A stretch of 64,000 nucleotides of DNA, taken from Mycobacterium mantenii. GTDB taxonomy: Bacteria; Actinomycetota; Actinomycetes; Mycobacteriales; Mycobacteriaceae. The notes beneath the pieces were generated by a model, which saw only the letters and a list, made by a program, of their open reading frames with translations, did not search any database and had not been told where the DNA came from. The stretch is from contig NZ_AP022590.1 in NCBI RefSeq assembly GCF_010731775.1, forward strand, positions 3,348,001 to 3,412,000. The letters run 5' to 3'. Position 1 is the first letter of the stretch, and each line of letters starts with the position of its first letter. Of the stretch, positions 19,642 through 28,316 are shown in pieces. The position numbers and the translations under genes were made by a program.

Positions 19642-22620
19642 CTACTCGCTCTTCGCGGTTCCTGCGGCTAGACGTCGTGGCTTGCCACCGATGGTGGCCG
19701 ATTGTCGATAGTGGCCGTCAGTGAGGTCGTGGTACCAGGTCGTTTCCCCGGGCGCCGGCAGCCCCGCCTCCCGCAGTGCGGTCGACAGCGGGCGGTAGGA
19801 GGGTGTGAGCGGGATGCGGTCGACAATGTGGACGATGACGGGACGCTGGTCGCGGGGGAGGCCGCCCAACGCGGTGGTCAGGGCTTCCCCTGTGAGGACG
19901 CCGTCTTTGCCAAGCATCACGGCGGCGACCGCGACGTCGTGCGTGTCGGTCGCAACCGGATAGACCACGGCCAGATCGATCACGGCGATGTCGCCGAGGG
20001 CGTCGCAGATCGGCTGGCAGAAGACCGGTCCGCGGCTCGACTGGATCACCGTGTTCCTGTTGTCGACGAACCAGTAGTCGCCGTCGCCGTCGCGGCGAAA
20101 CAGGTGGTCCGTGGTGATCCACGTGTCTCCCTCGGCGAATACCCCGCGCATCGACACGCGTGCGGCATCGAGTCCGGAGCGCGGCTTCGCTAGCAGCACG
20201 CCCACCTCGTCGTCTGCGCAGGGGCACACGAAGCCGTGGTCATCCTCGATGAAGCGGCCCGTCGCGGCGTCGTAGCCACCGAGCCGAATCTCGGTGCTGC
20301 CCGGCAGCGGCCGACCCTTGGCCCCGGTCTTCGTGCCGGCGACATTGGCCAGCACCGCGTCCCCCTCGGTGGAGGCATAGAATTCCAGCACTCGAGCCGG
20401 GGCGAAGCGGTCGGCGACCTTGTGCCACAGCCCGATTGGCATGCCGGCTCCGATGAACAGGCGGATCGGATGATGTTCGGCAAGCTCGGGCGACGTCGCC
20501 TGTACCAGTTCGAGCAGCATGGCCCAGGTGTAGGTCACCACCGTCACCCCGTACCGGTGGACCTCGTCGGCGAACCGCGTTGGGTCGACGCCCCGGGTCA
20601 AAGCGATGCGCGACCCGCCGGCGATCGCGCCGCCGAGGCCGACCATCAGACCCGACGGATGGTGCAGCGGGGTCAGGCAATAGATCGTGTCACCGCGGCC
20701 GAGCGCGGCGGCGGTGGCCGTGCCGTAGGCCGACAGTGCCCACCGATGATTGGTGACCTCTTTGATCACCCGGCGTCCGCCCGTCGTGCTGAAGAACACG
20801 AAGGCGAGATCACCTGCGCGGCCCGGGTTCGGCCGATACCACTGCGGCAACCGCTCACCGGACAGGTCGAGGCGGTCCAGCTCTACGATCCGGTCCGACT
20901 CTGTTGGGCAGAAGTCCGCGGTGCGGCCGTGACCGAGGACGAGCACCCTGGCGCCGGTCGCGGTGGCCGCCGCCAGATGGTGTGGGTCGGTCACGATGTC
21001 GGCCACCTCGCACAGCTGGGCGGCGGCGACGAGGTCGTCGTCTGGGGGTAGCAGGACCGCCACCGCGCCGAGCCGCGACAGTGCCGCGATCGCGGTCACG
21101 GCGCTGGGGCTGGTGTCCAGCAACACACCGATGTGGGCTCCCTGACGGATACCGACGGCGATGAGGCGGCGCACCGCATCATCGATGCTGTGATCAACCG
21201 CCGCGTTGGTGTGGACCCGATCCTCGAAGAGGAAGCATTCCTCGTTGGGCGCTCTGTTCGCCTGTTCGGCTATCAACCGGCCCAACGACACCCGGGTATG
21301 GGGCTGCAGTCGCCCGAGGCGGGCGAGCCGGGGCAGGTTATGCACGGCCTCCCCGGCGATCTCCCTGCCGCTGCGCACTGCCCCCACTGCGGCGTCGGCC
21401 AACCCCAGGCTCACGCCGATGCCCAGGTCGGCCAGCACACCCGCCGAGTGACCGATGCGCGACGACAGCCCGACAGCGCCATCGATCCCCACGCCAGGGT
21501 CGGCCTCCATCGCATGTACGCCGTCGGGCCTGGGCCCTCGACCGTCTTGCCACAACACCCATTTACCGACGGTGGGCCACGTGTGCGTGGCGGCGGTCGA
21601 TCCGACAACGAGCCCGAAGTGACCTGCCCGCAATAACACCTCGGACACCTCGGCGCGGGGGGCGGCCCGCCGGATTCCTCGTACGGACGCGGGTTGGCCG
21701 ATGTCATCGATCTCGCCAATGAACGCAAGGACCGGACAGGTGATTTCCGCGAGCGTGATCAACGTGCCATCGATCACGGCGCCGCCGGCCATCATGCGGT
21801 TGTGGACCACGAACTGCCGTAACAGTTCGGCGACCGCGGGACCCGACCATGCCACCCAGCCCTCCACCTCGAGGAAGCGGCGTTGCTGTTCCCTGGGCAG
21901 CAACGCCTCTCGGTCATGGAGTTGCCGTAGAAAGTCCCACCTCGCCTGGACCGTCTTGATCGGGTCCAGAAGTTGAAACCCGGTACGGGCCATCCATCCG
22001 GACACCGAGAGACGGTTGAAGACGTGGTCGGCGATCAGCTGGGCGCCGCGGCCCGCCAGGGCCGCGGGAATCCCGAACGGCAGACCGCTTAGCGAATCGA
22101 CGGCGGCACCGAATGTGATGACGCTGGCCAGGCCCTCGGATCGTCGGTAGGCCGCGGTTTCATAGCAGAACATGCCGCCCTGCGAGTAGCCCGCCAGATG
22201 GACCTTGCGCCCGGTGTGTGCGTGTACCGAGTCGATGACCCGGCTCAGCGCGACGACATGGTCGCTCAAAGTGCGTTCGAGCCCACCGGTTTGCCGGTCC
22301 GGTGAGCCGAAGTCCACCACCCACGGGTCCACGCCGAGATCATGCAGGACTCCGACCGCGCCCTGGTCTCTGGTGACGTCAAACACGTTGGCCGACATCA
22401 TCATCGGTGGCACAAGTATTACCGGCGGCCGTGACGGATCATTCGCGTCGTCGGGGAAGTACCGTCGTAGCCGATACATGTCGCACAGTTCCACGATGTG
22501 GAACGGCGACGGACGCGATCCGGTCTGAAGGCCCCCGAACCGCAGCACCTCGATACCGTTCTGCACGGTCGCGATCACCCGGTTCGCGGGACCGGCAATC
22601 AGGTCGCTACCCCATGTCAC
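19642..22620 (-). CDS. Alpha/beta hydrolase-acyl-CoA synthetase (AMP-ligase) fusion
   Basis: About 992 residues from a GTG whose next base completes the upstream STAS stop (GTGA overlap). Residues about 50-370 are a PhaC-like alpha/beta hydrolase: PVILVPPMM, the nucleophile elbow GYSQGG near residue 147, and a late GHFGLVVG His. Residues about 430-960 are an ANL adenylating domain: phosphate-loop segment FFSTTGGRRVIK, A5-type YASTEGD, and GDYWFVDNRN. The A10 motif, normally with a catalytic Lys (PxTxxGK), reads PLTPSYRPLS, so Lys is absent and adenylation may be altered. A transferase-plus-ligase role on acyl chains is inferred. No standard fadD name is assigned. Confidence 0.82.
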   Translation of the reverse strand: MTWGSDLIAGPANRVIATVQNGIEVLRFGGLQTGSRPSPFHIVELCDMYRLRRYFPDDANDPSRPPVILVPPMMMSANVFDVTRDQGAVGVLHDLGVDPWVVDFGSPDRQTGGLERTLSDHVVALSRVIDSVHAHTGRKVHLAGYSQGGMFCYETAAYRRSEGLASVITFGAAVDSLSGLPFGIPAALAGRGAQLIADHVFNRLSVSGWMARTGFQLLDPIKTVQARWDFLRQLHDREALLPREQQRRFLEVEGWVAWSGPAVAELLRQFVVHNRMMAGGAVIDGTLITLAEITCPVLAFIGEIDDIGQPASVRGIRRAAPRAEVSEVLLRAGHFGLVVGSTAATHTWPTVGKWVLWQDGRGPRPDGVHAMEADPGVGIDGAVGLSSRIGHSAGVLADLGIGVSLGLADAAVGAVRSGREIAGEAVHNLPRLARLGRLQPHTRVSLGRLIAEQANRAPNEECFLFEDRVHTNAAVDHSIDDAVRRLIAVGIRQGAHIGVLLDTSPSAVTAIAALSRLGAVAVLLPPDDDLVAAAQLCEVADIVTDPHHLAAATATGARVLVLGHGRTADFCPTESDRIVELDRLDLSGERLPQWYRPNPGRAGDLAFVFFSTTGGRRVIKEVTNHRWALSAYGTATAAALGRGDTIYCLTPLHHPSGLMVGLGGAIAGGSRIALTRGVDPTRFADEVHRYGVTVVTYTWAMLLELVQATSPELAEHHPIRLFIGAGMPIGLWHKVADRFAPARVLEFYASTEGDAVLANVAGTKTGAKGRPLPGSTEIRLGGYDAATGRFIEDDHGFVCPCADDEVGVLLAKPRSGLDAARVSMRGVFAEGDTWITTDHLFRRDGDGDYWFVDNRNTVIQSSRGPVFCQPICDALGDIAVIDLAVVYPVATDTHDVAVAAVMLGKDGVLTGEALTTALGGLPRDQRPVIVHIVDRIPLTPSYRPLSTALREAGLPAPGETTWYHDLTDGHYRQSATIGGKPRRLAAGTAKSE

Positions 22621-23066
22621 CGATACCACACGGCTTTTCGGGCCGGCCCGCATCGGAGACCGAACCCTGCAGGCGGGTCAGTGCCGCACTGACGATATCC
22701 ACGGCTGGCAGCATCCGGGTCGCAGATTCTTAGCAGTACCGATACCGCAGCACCGGGTACCGACGCCCAGTCCAGTCCAGCGCGCGCGCAGCTCACCGAG
22801 ATTTGGTGGAGCACTGAGAAGCCCGCGGCACCAAACAATTCCAGACGAGTCAGGTCAAGAATCAGCCCGCGGCAACGCACCAGGTTAGCGACTGAATACT
22901 CGGTGAGGGTGCGTGCATTCGTCTGGTCGATCTCGCCGTGCACGCTGACAACGGCTACCGACGACTTCATCCAGTGGGCATCCAATCTTGCTAATGGACC
23001 CTTGCCCGGCGTGCCGAAAACGGCGTCGCCCGGGAGGGCCGAAGCGCGCAATAATGTGTCGGTCAT
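22617..23066 (-). CDS. STAS-domain anti-sigma factor antagonist-like protein
   Basis: 149 residues. A STAS fold covers about 30-115: SVAVVSVHGEIDQTNA, then GLILDLTRLELFGAAGFSVL where the phosphorylatable Ser of the family is expected (here Phe-Gly-Ala-Ala), and RICDPD. Such proteins bind anti-sigma kinases or sense ligands, as in the RsfA/RsfB control of SigF. After RICDPD the sequence stops resembling the family, while another frame reads MLPAVDIVSAALTRLQ, so a frameshift near 22715 probably replaced the last helix. The stop overlaps the fusion gene start. It is divergent from a GAF-ANTAR gene, and its upstream region is duplicated near 31.1 kb. Confidence 0.75.
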   Translation of the reverse strand: MTDTLLRASALPGDAVFGTPGKGPLARLDAHWMKSSVAVVSVHGEIDQTNARTLTEYSVANLVRCRGLILDLTRLELFGAAGFSVLHQISVSCARAGLDWASVPGAAVSVLLRICDPDAASRGYRQCGTDPPAGFGLRCGPARKAVWYR

Positions 23067-23200
23067 GGTGATCCAGTCGTGCGGACGATCACCGGCGTGT
23101 CAGGCTCGGAGCTGACGCTCCTAGAGTTCAGCGGCGTGCGGCGAAAACCCTTCCGGGACCAGCTGAGATTCTCAGCAGCTACGACACTACACCGGTTGGG
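23062..23200. repeat. Duplicated upstream region, copy A
   Basis: About 140 bp between the STAS start and the GAF-ANTAR gene align, with gaps, with 31045-31180. Shared blocks include the start-codon region GGTCATGGTGA, ATCACCGGCGTGT, a hairpin GGAGC-TGAC-GCTCC (23108-23121), the palindrome GCTGAGATTCTCAGC (23162-23176) and GAC(A/G)CTACACC. Confidence 0.7.
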
Positions 23201-23363
23201 GGTTACGCACAGCTGTCCGGCCCGCATGCCCAAAGCAGGAAGTGGCCGGCCAACGTCGCGATGGACCGGCCGGCCAACTTTCGCCGTAGGATGGAGTCAT
23301 CTCGCGGCGGCTGTGTACCGGGTATACGGCTGGTCGCCAGTGATGTCGGGCTCCAGCAGGATT

Positions 23364-24209
23364 ATGAAACAGGTACCGGCGATGGTGGAGTACACCAAGG
23401 ACACCGATGGGCCGCCGCTGGCGCCGCGGACATCGGAGCAGCTCAGTAGCGATGACGCCGATTTACAGGCGGCGATTAGCAATCTCGCGGGTTTGGTCGC
23501 CGGTCATCGGCGGTTGCCTGAGTTGCTGGCGGAGGTAGCGACATTCGCAGTCCGCGCGATACCGGGAGCCGACGGTGCTGGAGTTACGTTGCTGAATGTC
23601 GACCGGGTGGACGACATGGTCGCGGCGTTGGCGGCCAGCGCTCCCTTTGTTGCCGAGATTGACGAAATTCAGTACGTCACCCTCAACGAGGGGCCCTGCA
23701 TCACCGCGGCGCTCGAACGTCGCACGGTGCGCTCAGGGTCGTTGGGTGGGGAGAGGATGTGGCCGCGCTTCGGTCCACGCGTAGGCAGGTTGGGGGTGCA
23801 CAGTGCACTGTCGCTACCGCTGTTGCTGCCTGATCGGGTGGTCGGGGCGATCAACGTATATGCCTACGCCAAAGACGTTTTCGATGAGCATGCCGCCGAA
23901 TTCGGGGAGTTGTTCGCCAAACCAGCTGCTGTCGCTGTATACAACGCGCAGATCCTCGCGGACGCGCTTGCTCTAACTGTCCAGTTGCAGACGGCGTTGT
24001 CCACCCGCCCGGTGATCGATCAAGCGATTGGCCTCATCCGCGGACGTACCGGGCGCAGCGCCGAGGACGCGTTCACCCAGCTGCGGGCGATGAGCCAATC
24101 TGAGCACCGCAAGTTGGCTGATGTGGCGCAACACCTGGTCGATGAAGCGGTGCGCCGCGCCCGCGCCCGCGCCCGACCTGAGCCGGACAGCCCAGCCGGC
24201 GTACCGTAA
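23364..24209 (+). CDS. GAF-ANTAR RNA-binding regulator
   Basis: About 281 residues. A GAF sensor domain (about 45-190, with IPGADGAGVTLLNVD and PLLLPDRVVGAINVYA) is followed by an ANTAR domain (about 205-260, STRPVIDQAIGLIRGRTGRSAEDAFTQL). ANTAR proteins bind paired RNA hexaloops and prevent termination, or act on stress transcripts. Possible starts are ATGs at 23343, 23364 and 23382; 23364 follows AGCAGG. The upstream stretch GTACCGGGTATACGG could contain a SigF-type GGGTAT -10 element, but no certain -35 was found. A second ANTAR gene follows after 131 bp. Confidence 0.85.
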   Translation: MKQVPAMVEYTKDTDGPPLAPRTSEQLSSDDADLQAAISNLAGLVAGHRRLPELLAEVATFAVRAIPGADGAGVTLLNVDRVDDMVAALAASAPFVAEIDEIQYVTLNEGPCITAALERRTVRSGSLGGERMWPRFGPRVGRLGVHSALSLPLLLPDRVVGAINVYAYAKDVFDEHAAEFGELFAKPAAVAVYNAQILADALALTVQLQTALSTRPVIDQAIGLIRGRTGRSAEDAFTQLRAMSQSEHRKLADVAQHLVDEAVRRARARARPEPDSPAGVP

Positions 24210-24340
24210 CAAGCGAGGAACTAGTCACGAGACCGGTCCTGACTCGCGTCTCGGGGGTCCTCACCGCGCACAGCGACTAGCCATGCGTGGCGCCGGCAAG
24301 CTCGATCACGCTCGGGAGCGTGCAGCGGAGCAGTCCTCTC

Positions 24341-24916
24341 GTGAACCTCACCGCGGCCCTTGCCGCAGACCTGGGCATTCTCACCGCGGCTTTGGATAAG
24401 CCCGGCGTCGATGTCGCCCACAGTCTGCGCCAGCTCGCAGCCGATGCCACCGCAGCAGTACCCACCTTTCTGGGTCTGAGCGTGGCCGTCGCCGGCAGTG
24501 ACCCGCCATTCACCCTCACCGCATTCGTCGAGGGTGCAGGGACGGGTGATGTCCGCACCTCGCTGAGGCTGGCGCTGTCAGGTGTCGGTGACGTCGGTCT
24601 TCTCCCGGCTGTGGTCCTCGTCTTGTACGCGGGGTCGCCGGGAACCTTTGTCGATCTGGCCGCGGACCTCGCGTGGCTCACCGCCCGGCCGCTGAGTGAC
24701 TTCGTCCTCGATCAGCACCTGCTGGCACCTGCCGAACAGTGTTCTGCAACAAACCCTTTCGAGGATTCGGTCATCAACCAGGCGATCGGGGCCCTCATCG
24801 GCCAGGGCTACACGCCCGAGCAAGCCGAGCGGCACCTCACGGCTGAAGGTGCCGCCGCCGGTCTCAGTCGGCACGCCGTCGGCCTGCGCATCCTGGCGGG
24901 GCTCAATGCGCGGTAA
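24341..24916 (+). CDS. ANTAR-domain protein with degenerate sensor domain
   Basis: About 191 residues from a GTG at 24341 preceded by GGAGCAG. The N-terminal part (NLTAALAADLGILTAALD, then LGLSVAVAGSDPPFTL) resembles a small GAF-like sensor. The C-terminus (about 140-185, INQAIGALIGQGYTPEQAERHL) is ANTAR-like but weakly conserved. It is the downstream partner of the GAF-ANTAR gene in the same direction. Function is RNA-level regulation by family; the ligand is unknown. Confidence 0.7.
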   Translation: MNLTAALAADLGILTAALDKPGVDVAHSLRQLAADATAAVPTFLGLSVAVAGSDPPFTLTAFVEGAGTGDVRTSLRLALSGVGDVGLLPAVVLVLYAGSPGTFVDLAADLAWLTARPLSDFVLDQHLLAPAEQCSATNPFEDSVINQAIGALIGQGYTPEQAERHLTAEGAAAGLSRHAVGLRILAGLNAR

Positions 24917-25115
24917 CCGCTCATTGGGTGTAGCCGTTGAGAGGTTGGGAACCCAGCAAGTCCGTGATGAAGTCAGCCGTCCGCCGCTGATCTCGCAGAG
25001 CAGCCGCTCACGCCGGACACACCGGTGACAACCGTCCGTCGGGATCACCTTGAGCGCTTTAGACACCCGTGAAACATCGAATGCCCCCCTTGTTGGGCGA
25101 GGTCGTTGCGGCTCC

Positions 25116-26128
25116 ATGAGTTTCGGCATCCTGAGTACGTATCCACCGACACCGTGCGGGTCGGCGACGTTCAGTGCAGCCTTGTCGGAAGGGTTGTGCG
25201 CGAATGGTTCTGACGTCGGCGTCGTGCGAATTGCCGACGGGTCGTCATCCCCTGATGCTCGGGTGATCGGAGAGCTGTCAACGGTTCCGCGACATCCGTG
25301 GCAGCAGCCTCCGAATTGCTGAACGAGAGCGATATCGCGATCGTGCAGCATGAGTACGGCATCTACGGCGGTGTCGACGGAGACGAGGTGGTGGACATCA
25401 TCGGGGGGCTGCGCATCCCGTCGATCGTGGTCGCCCACACGGTCCTCAAGACCCGACCCCGCATCAGCGTTTTGTGCTTGAGGCGATCGCGGCGACAGCG
25501 GCTCGGGTGGTTGTTATGTCGGAGGCGGCCAGGCAACGCCTGTGCCTCGGCTTCAACGTCGGAAATGCGTTCGGGCAGAACGACTCTGTTGACCTGGGGC
25601 CTGCTGGGGCCGGGGAAGGGCATCGAGCGGGTCATCGAGGCGATGGGATCGCTGCGCGAGCTCCATGGCCGACCGCGTTACCTGGTTGCCGGCCGCACGC
25701 ACCCAAAGGTTTGGCCGTCGACGGTGAAGCATACCGCGAGGCCCCGTGCCGAACAGGCGCGGCGCACCGGCGTAGCGGACTCGGTGTGCTTCGACGCCCA
25801 CTACCGCAACGTGTCGTCGCTGACTGCGCTGGTTCGGTCCTCGGCCTTGGTCTCCTGCCCTACGACTCCACGGATCAGGTCACTTCCGGTGTTCTGGTCG
25901 ACGCAATCGCAGCGGGCGGCCGGTCGTCGCCACCGCGCACACGCCGAGGAGACGATTTCCGCATTCCGCAGCATCGCCGAACGGACGTATGCCGTCGAGT
26001 TCGCCCACCGTACAACACTTTCCGAGCGCATCTTGTGGCCCTCGATGGGCGCAGAGCAGGGCGGCATGGAGGATGCACGCTTCGTTCGTTTCATCGACGA
26101 CGACGGATCTGTCCCCCGAACTCCTTAG
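25116..26128 (+). pseudogene. GT4-type glycosyltransferase, multiply frameshifted
   Basis: A complete glycosyltransferase can be traced only by moving between frames: MSFGILSTYPPTPCGSATF from 25116, then VQHEYGIYGGVDGDEVVDII in a second frame, EAIAATAARVVVMSEAARQR in a third (about 25474), TWGLLGPGKGIERVIEAMGS back in the second, GLAVDGEAYREA in the third, RAEQARRTGVADSV in the second and YDSTDQVTSGVLVDAIAAG in the third. At least five indels are needed. The end is also degraded. It is clearly nonfunctional and shows decay in this block. Confidence 0.85.
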
Positions 26129-26186
26129 AGTTCTGAGCCGCTGAGGCCCAAGATATTTCAAAGGACACCTGCACGCCTACGCAGTG

Positions 26187-26226
26187 TGTCAACGCTGTTG
26201 ACATATGGCGGTGAAGGGCGTCTAAT
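26187..26226 (+). promoter_or_regulatory. Promoter with TGTCAAC-N3-GTTGACA operator
   Basis: TGTCAAC-GCT-GTTGACA (26187-26203) is a 17-bp palindrome. Its right arm contains a perfect -35 box TTGACA (26198-26203); 17 bp further lies TCTAAT (26221-26226), one base from the consensus -10. It reads towards the hibernation-factor-like gene with a leader of about 160 nt. The same palindrome lies at 28821, next to a TetR gene. Confidence 0.78.
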
Positions 26227-26394
26227 TGAGACATACCGGAAACCAGCTATCGCCGGAGCTCATCTGGAGTTCGCCGAAGGATCAACGTGTTTCCGTCTGT
26301 TCCCGGTAAATCGGTTCGAACATCGCACGACCACGACATGCGTCGAGAAAGACGCCAGCGCCTGCGCGTAGCCCGCAGTCTAAGGAGAACGACC

Positions 26395-26772
26395 ATGATG
26401 AAACCGGACAACGAACAACGAGATGCGTTCGGCGAGCACGTGCTTCACGTCGGTGCGGGCTTCAAAGAAAAGGAGCGTCAGCACGTACTGGAGACGTTGT
26501 CGACGCTCGGTCCGCACCTGCTGGGACGATGGAATCCGCGGGACATCGATGTGGAAGTCTCGTTGCAGGATCGTGGCGGCAACGAGCAGCGCGTCACTTT
26601 GCGCACGAGCCTGCCCGGCCGTGCGCCACTGGTGGCAGTCGCTGAGAACCCGGACATCACCCGCGCTATCTGCGAAGCAAAGCGTGAGCTGATCCGGCAA
26701 CTTGAACACCAGAAGTCAGCGCGCGACCCCATGAGTAGCCGCCGGCGCAACAGCGCGACGATCCGCCACTAG
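26395..26772 (+). CDS. HPF/RaiA-like ribosome-associated stress protein
   Basis: 125 residues from an ATG with a strong AAGGAGAA site 7 bp upstream. The chain HVLHVGAGFKEKERQHVLETL, then DIDVEVSLQDRGGNEQRVTLRT and AICEAKRELIRQLEHQK, fits the beta-alpha-beta-beta-beta-alpha fold of the S30AE/HPF N-terminal domain, without the long C-terminal dimer domain. Short forms stabilise idle ribosomes under stress. It is driven by the operator-bearing promoter at 26187-26226 and so is predicted to be under the TetR regulator encoded 2 kb downstream. Family assignment is by pattern only. Confidence 0.72.
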   Translation: MMKPDNEQRDAFGEHVLHVGAGFKEKERQHVLETLSTLGPHLLGRWNPRDIDVEVSLQDRGGNEQRVTLRTSLPGRAPLVAVAENPDITRAICEAKRELIRQLEHQKSARDPMSSRRRNSATIRH

Positions 26773-26794
26773 GGTCACCTCCACGCCGTTCTCG

Positions 26795-26830
26795 ATCGCC
26801 CTATTTTTGTAAATCGCCCTATTTTCGTAA
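26795..26830. repeat. 18-bp tandem duplication
   Basis: ATCGCCCTATTTTTGTAA (26795-26812) is followed directly by ATCGCCCTATTTTCGTAA (26813-26830), differing at one base. It is A/T rich and lies in the gap after the hibernation-like gene. Confidence 0.8.
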
Positions 26831-26881
26831 GAAGCGCGACAACCAGCAGCTCGCTTTCGCGGGCAAGACAAAGGGACGGTC

Positions 26882-27145
26882 ATGACGCACATCATCGAAG
26901 CGCAAGTTGTCGACAACCATGCCGCCATAGGCAGATTGACGCCACCGGCTCCGGACAGGCCGTACTTGACGGTCCACGAAGTACTCCGCGCGGGTATACG
27001 CCGCGCCACCGGACACAGAGAAATGGCCGCGGCCCAGTCGACATGGGATTCCGAAGGCGGGGCAAACCACGCGCGAGGGCGTAAGCGACGGGAAGTCTGT
27101 GCGCGGCCCCTGGCTGCCCTCATCCCCGGTTCACGCAGCGGCTGA
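26882..27145 (+). CDS. Hypothetical protein, 87 residues
   Basis: An ATG with AAGGGACGG upstream opens a frame of 87 codons. The first 55 residues (VDNHAAIGRLTPPAPDRPYL and TVHEVLRAGIRRATGHREM) look like ordinary protein; the remainder is Arg-rich and less convincing. No family was recognised. Base composition is similar to its neighbours. It could be a decayed or chance frame. Confidence 0.35.
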   Translation: MTHIIEAQVVDNHAAIGRLTPPAPDRPYLTVHEVLRAGIRRATGHREMAAAQSTWDSEGGANHARGRKRREVCARPLAALIPGSRSG

Positions 27146-27309
27146 GACCTGGCGCACGGTGTGCGCGGTCTCCACTGAACCCTCACCCCCACGCGGCGCC
27201 TGGTAGACACAATCAGGGGCGCCCGCGCCGCGATGCGGTGCTCAGGGCACCGCCGGCTCCCGAATTTAATTCGAGGGCCCCTCGAACTTCCGGTTCACCT
27301 CAGGTGCGG

Positions 27310-27618
27310 GGAGTAGCTGCGTCAGTGACGTGGCGTCAGTGTGACGTGCTTGCGCCTGGTGTTGTAGGGCGGCCGAGTGTGGTGCCATGGCTTCGGCCTC
27401 GGCTTGCGCAGCGCGGGCCTTGGCTGCCGTCTCGTCGGCAAGCGCTTCGCGTTACGCGACCTCGTGGGACTGTTCGACGGCTTCGTCGCGGATGTCGCCG
27501 GCTTGGACGCGGAGGTGTTTCGGTGCGTTTCCCGCGCGCCATGCGCGCGGTTGCGGCGACGAACAGAGCTGCCGCGACAATGACGACGATGATCCCAACG
27601 ATACTGCCTGGTAGTCAT
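27310..27618 (-). pseudogene. Membrane-anchored coiled-coil protein, frameshifted
   Basis: Reading leftwards from ATG at 27618, a shift after three codons restores GSIVGIIVVIVAAALFVAAT, a transmembrane helix. A second shift near 27520 gives LRVQAGDIRDEAVEQSHEVA, then an in-frame TAA, then REALADETAAKARAAQAEAE, a long alanine/glutamate helix. This is the layout of small stress-associated mycobacterial proteins (one helix in the membrane plus a coiled coil). Two frameshifts and one stop make it a pseudogene. It would have been the last gene of the operon that begins at 28766. Confidence 0.68.
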
Positions 27619-27824
27619 GTCGGCTCTTTGATTTGGGTCGGGCGGCCGGCGAAACTTGGAATCGCTCGAATTGAGCTGTGGGAGTTATGGACTGGGTCGG
27701 GGCACGTGCGCGCCCGTCACCTTGGGGATTGGCACCGCATGACGCGGCTCTGCTTGCGAGTCACCCGCCGGACGGCGACGAGAAGTTGTCGGGGCCGACA
27801 CGGTGGGTTACACGCCTGGCCGGT

Positions 27825-28004
27825 TTAGTAGTAGTGACGGCGGCCGCCGACGGCGTGTCCCATCCGTCCCATCAGCATCAGTATCAGACCGACGACGAGG
27901 AGGATGACCCCGAGGACCAAAACAACGTGGGCGAAGGCGAAGGTAGGGACGAGGCTAGGGAGCAGGAGTCCGAGGACGATAAGGATGATTCCGAGAATGA
28001 TCAT
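27825..28004 (-). CDS. DUF6131 small membrane protein
   Basis: 59 residues, almost all membrane: MIILGIILIVLGLLLPS, then HVVLVLGVILLVVGLILMLM, ending with the family tail AVGGRRHYY. The family is common in mycobacteria beside CsbD and other stress genes and has no known function. It lies 50 bp behind the CsbD-like gene on the same strand, so it is probably in one operon. Confidence 0.82.
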   Translation of the reverse strand: MIILGIILIVLGLLLPSLVPTFAFAHVVLVLGVILLVVGLILMLMGRMGHAVGGRRHYY

Positions 28005-28054
28005 AACGTTTGCCTAGTTTCTGTGTAGATGCCTGGGGAGGAGGATTGCCGGGG

Positions 28055-28228
28055 TCAGTGTTTGAAGGCGTCTTTGACCTTCGCCCCCGCTTGTTTGGTG
28101 TTGCCCTTGAACTGATCGACGCGTCCCTCGGTGCGCAGACGCGTGTTGCCAATGGCGCGGCCGTAGATCTTCTTGGTGGCGCCCTTGGCCTCTTCGAGTT
28201 TGTGGGCGACCTTTTTACTTATGCTCAC
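28055..28228 (-). CDS. CsbD-family small stress protein
   Basis: 57 residues from GTG at 28228, with AGGAAAG upstream. The sequence shows the CsbD pattern: KLEEAKGATKKIYGRAIGN, then EGRVDQFKGNTKQAGAKVKD. CsbD proteins are small, highly charged and strongly induced by general stress sigma factors; their molecular role is unclear. It is the middle gene of a small minus-strand operon between a two-helix membrane protein and DUF6131. Confidence 0.85.
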   Translation of the reverse strand: MSISKKVAHKLEEAKGATKKIYGRAIGNTRLRTEGRVDQFKGNTKQAGAKVKDAFKH

Positions 28229-28316
28229 TGCTTCTTTCCTATGTTCGTTGCAAATTTTTTCTTTTCAGGGATCGCCGCTCGCGACTGAGAACTCCCCAAA
28301 TGAACCGTGTCGGCGC

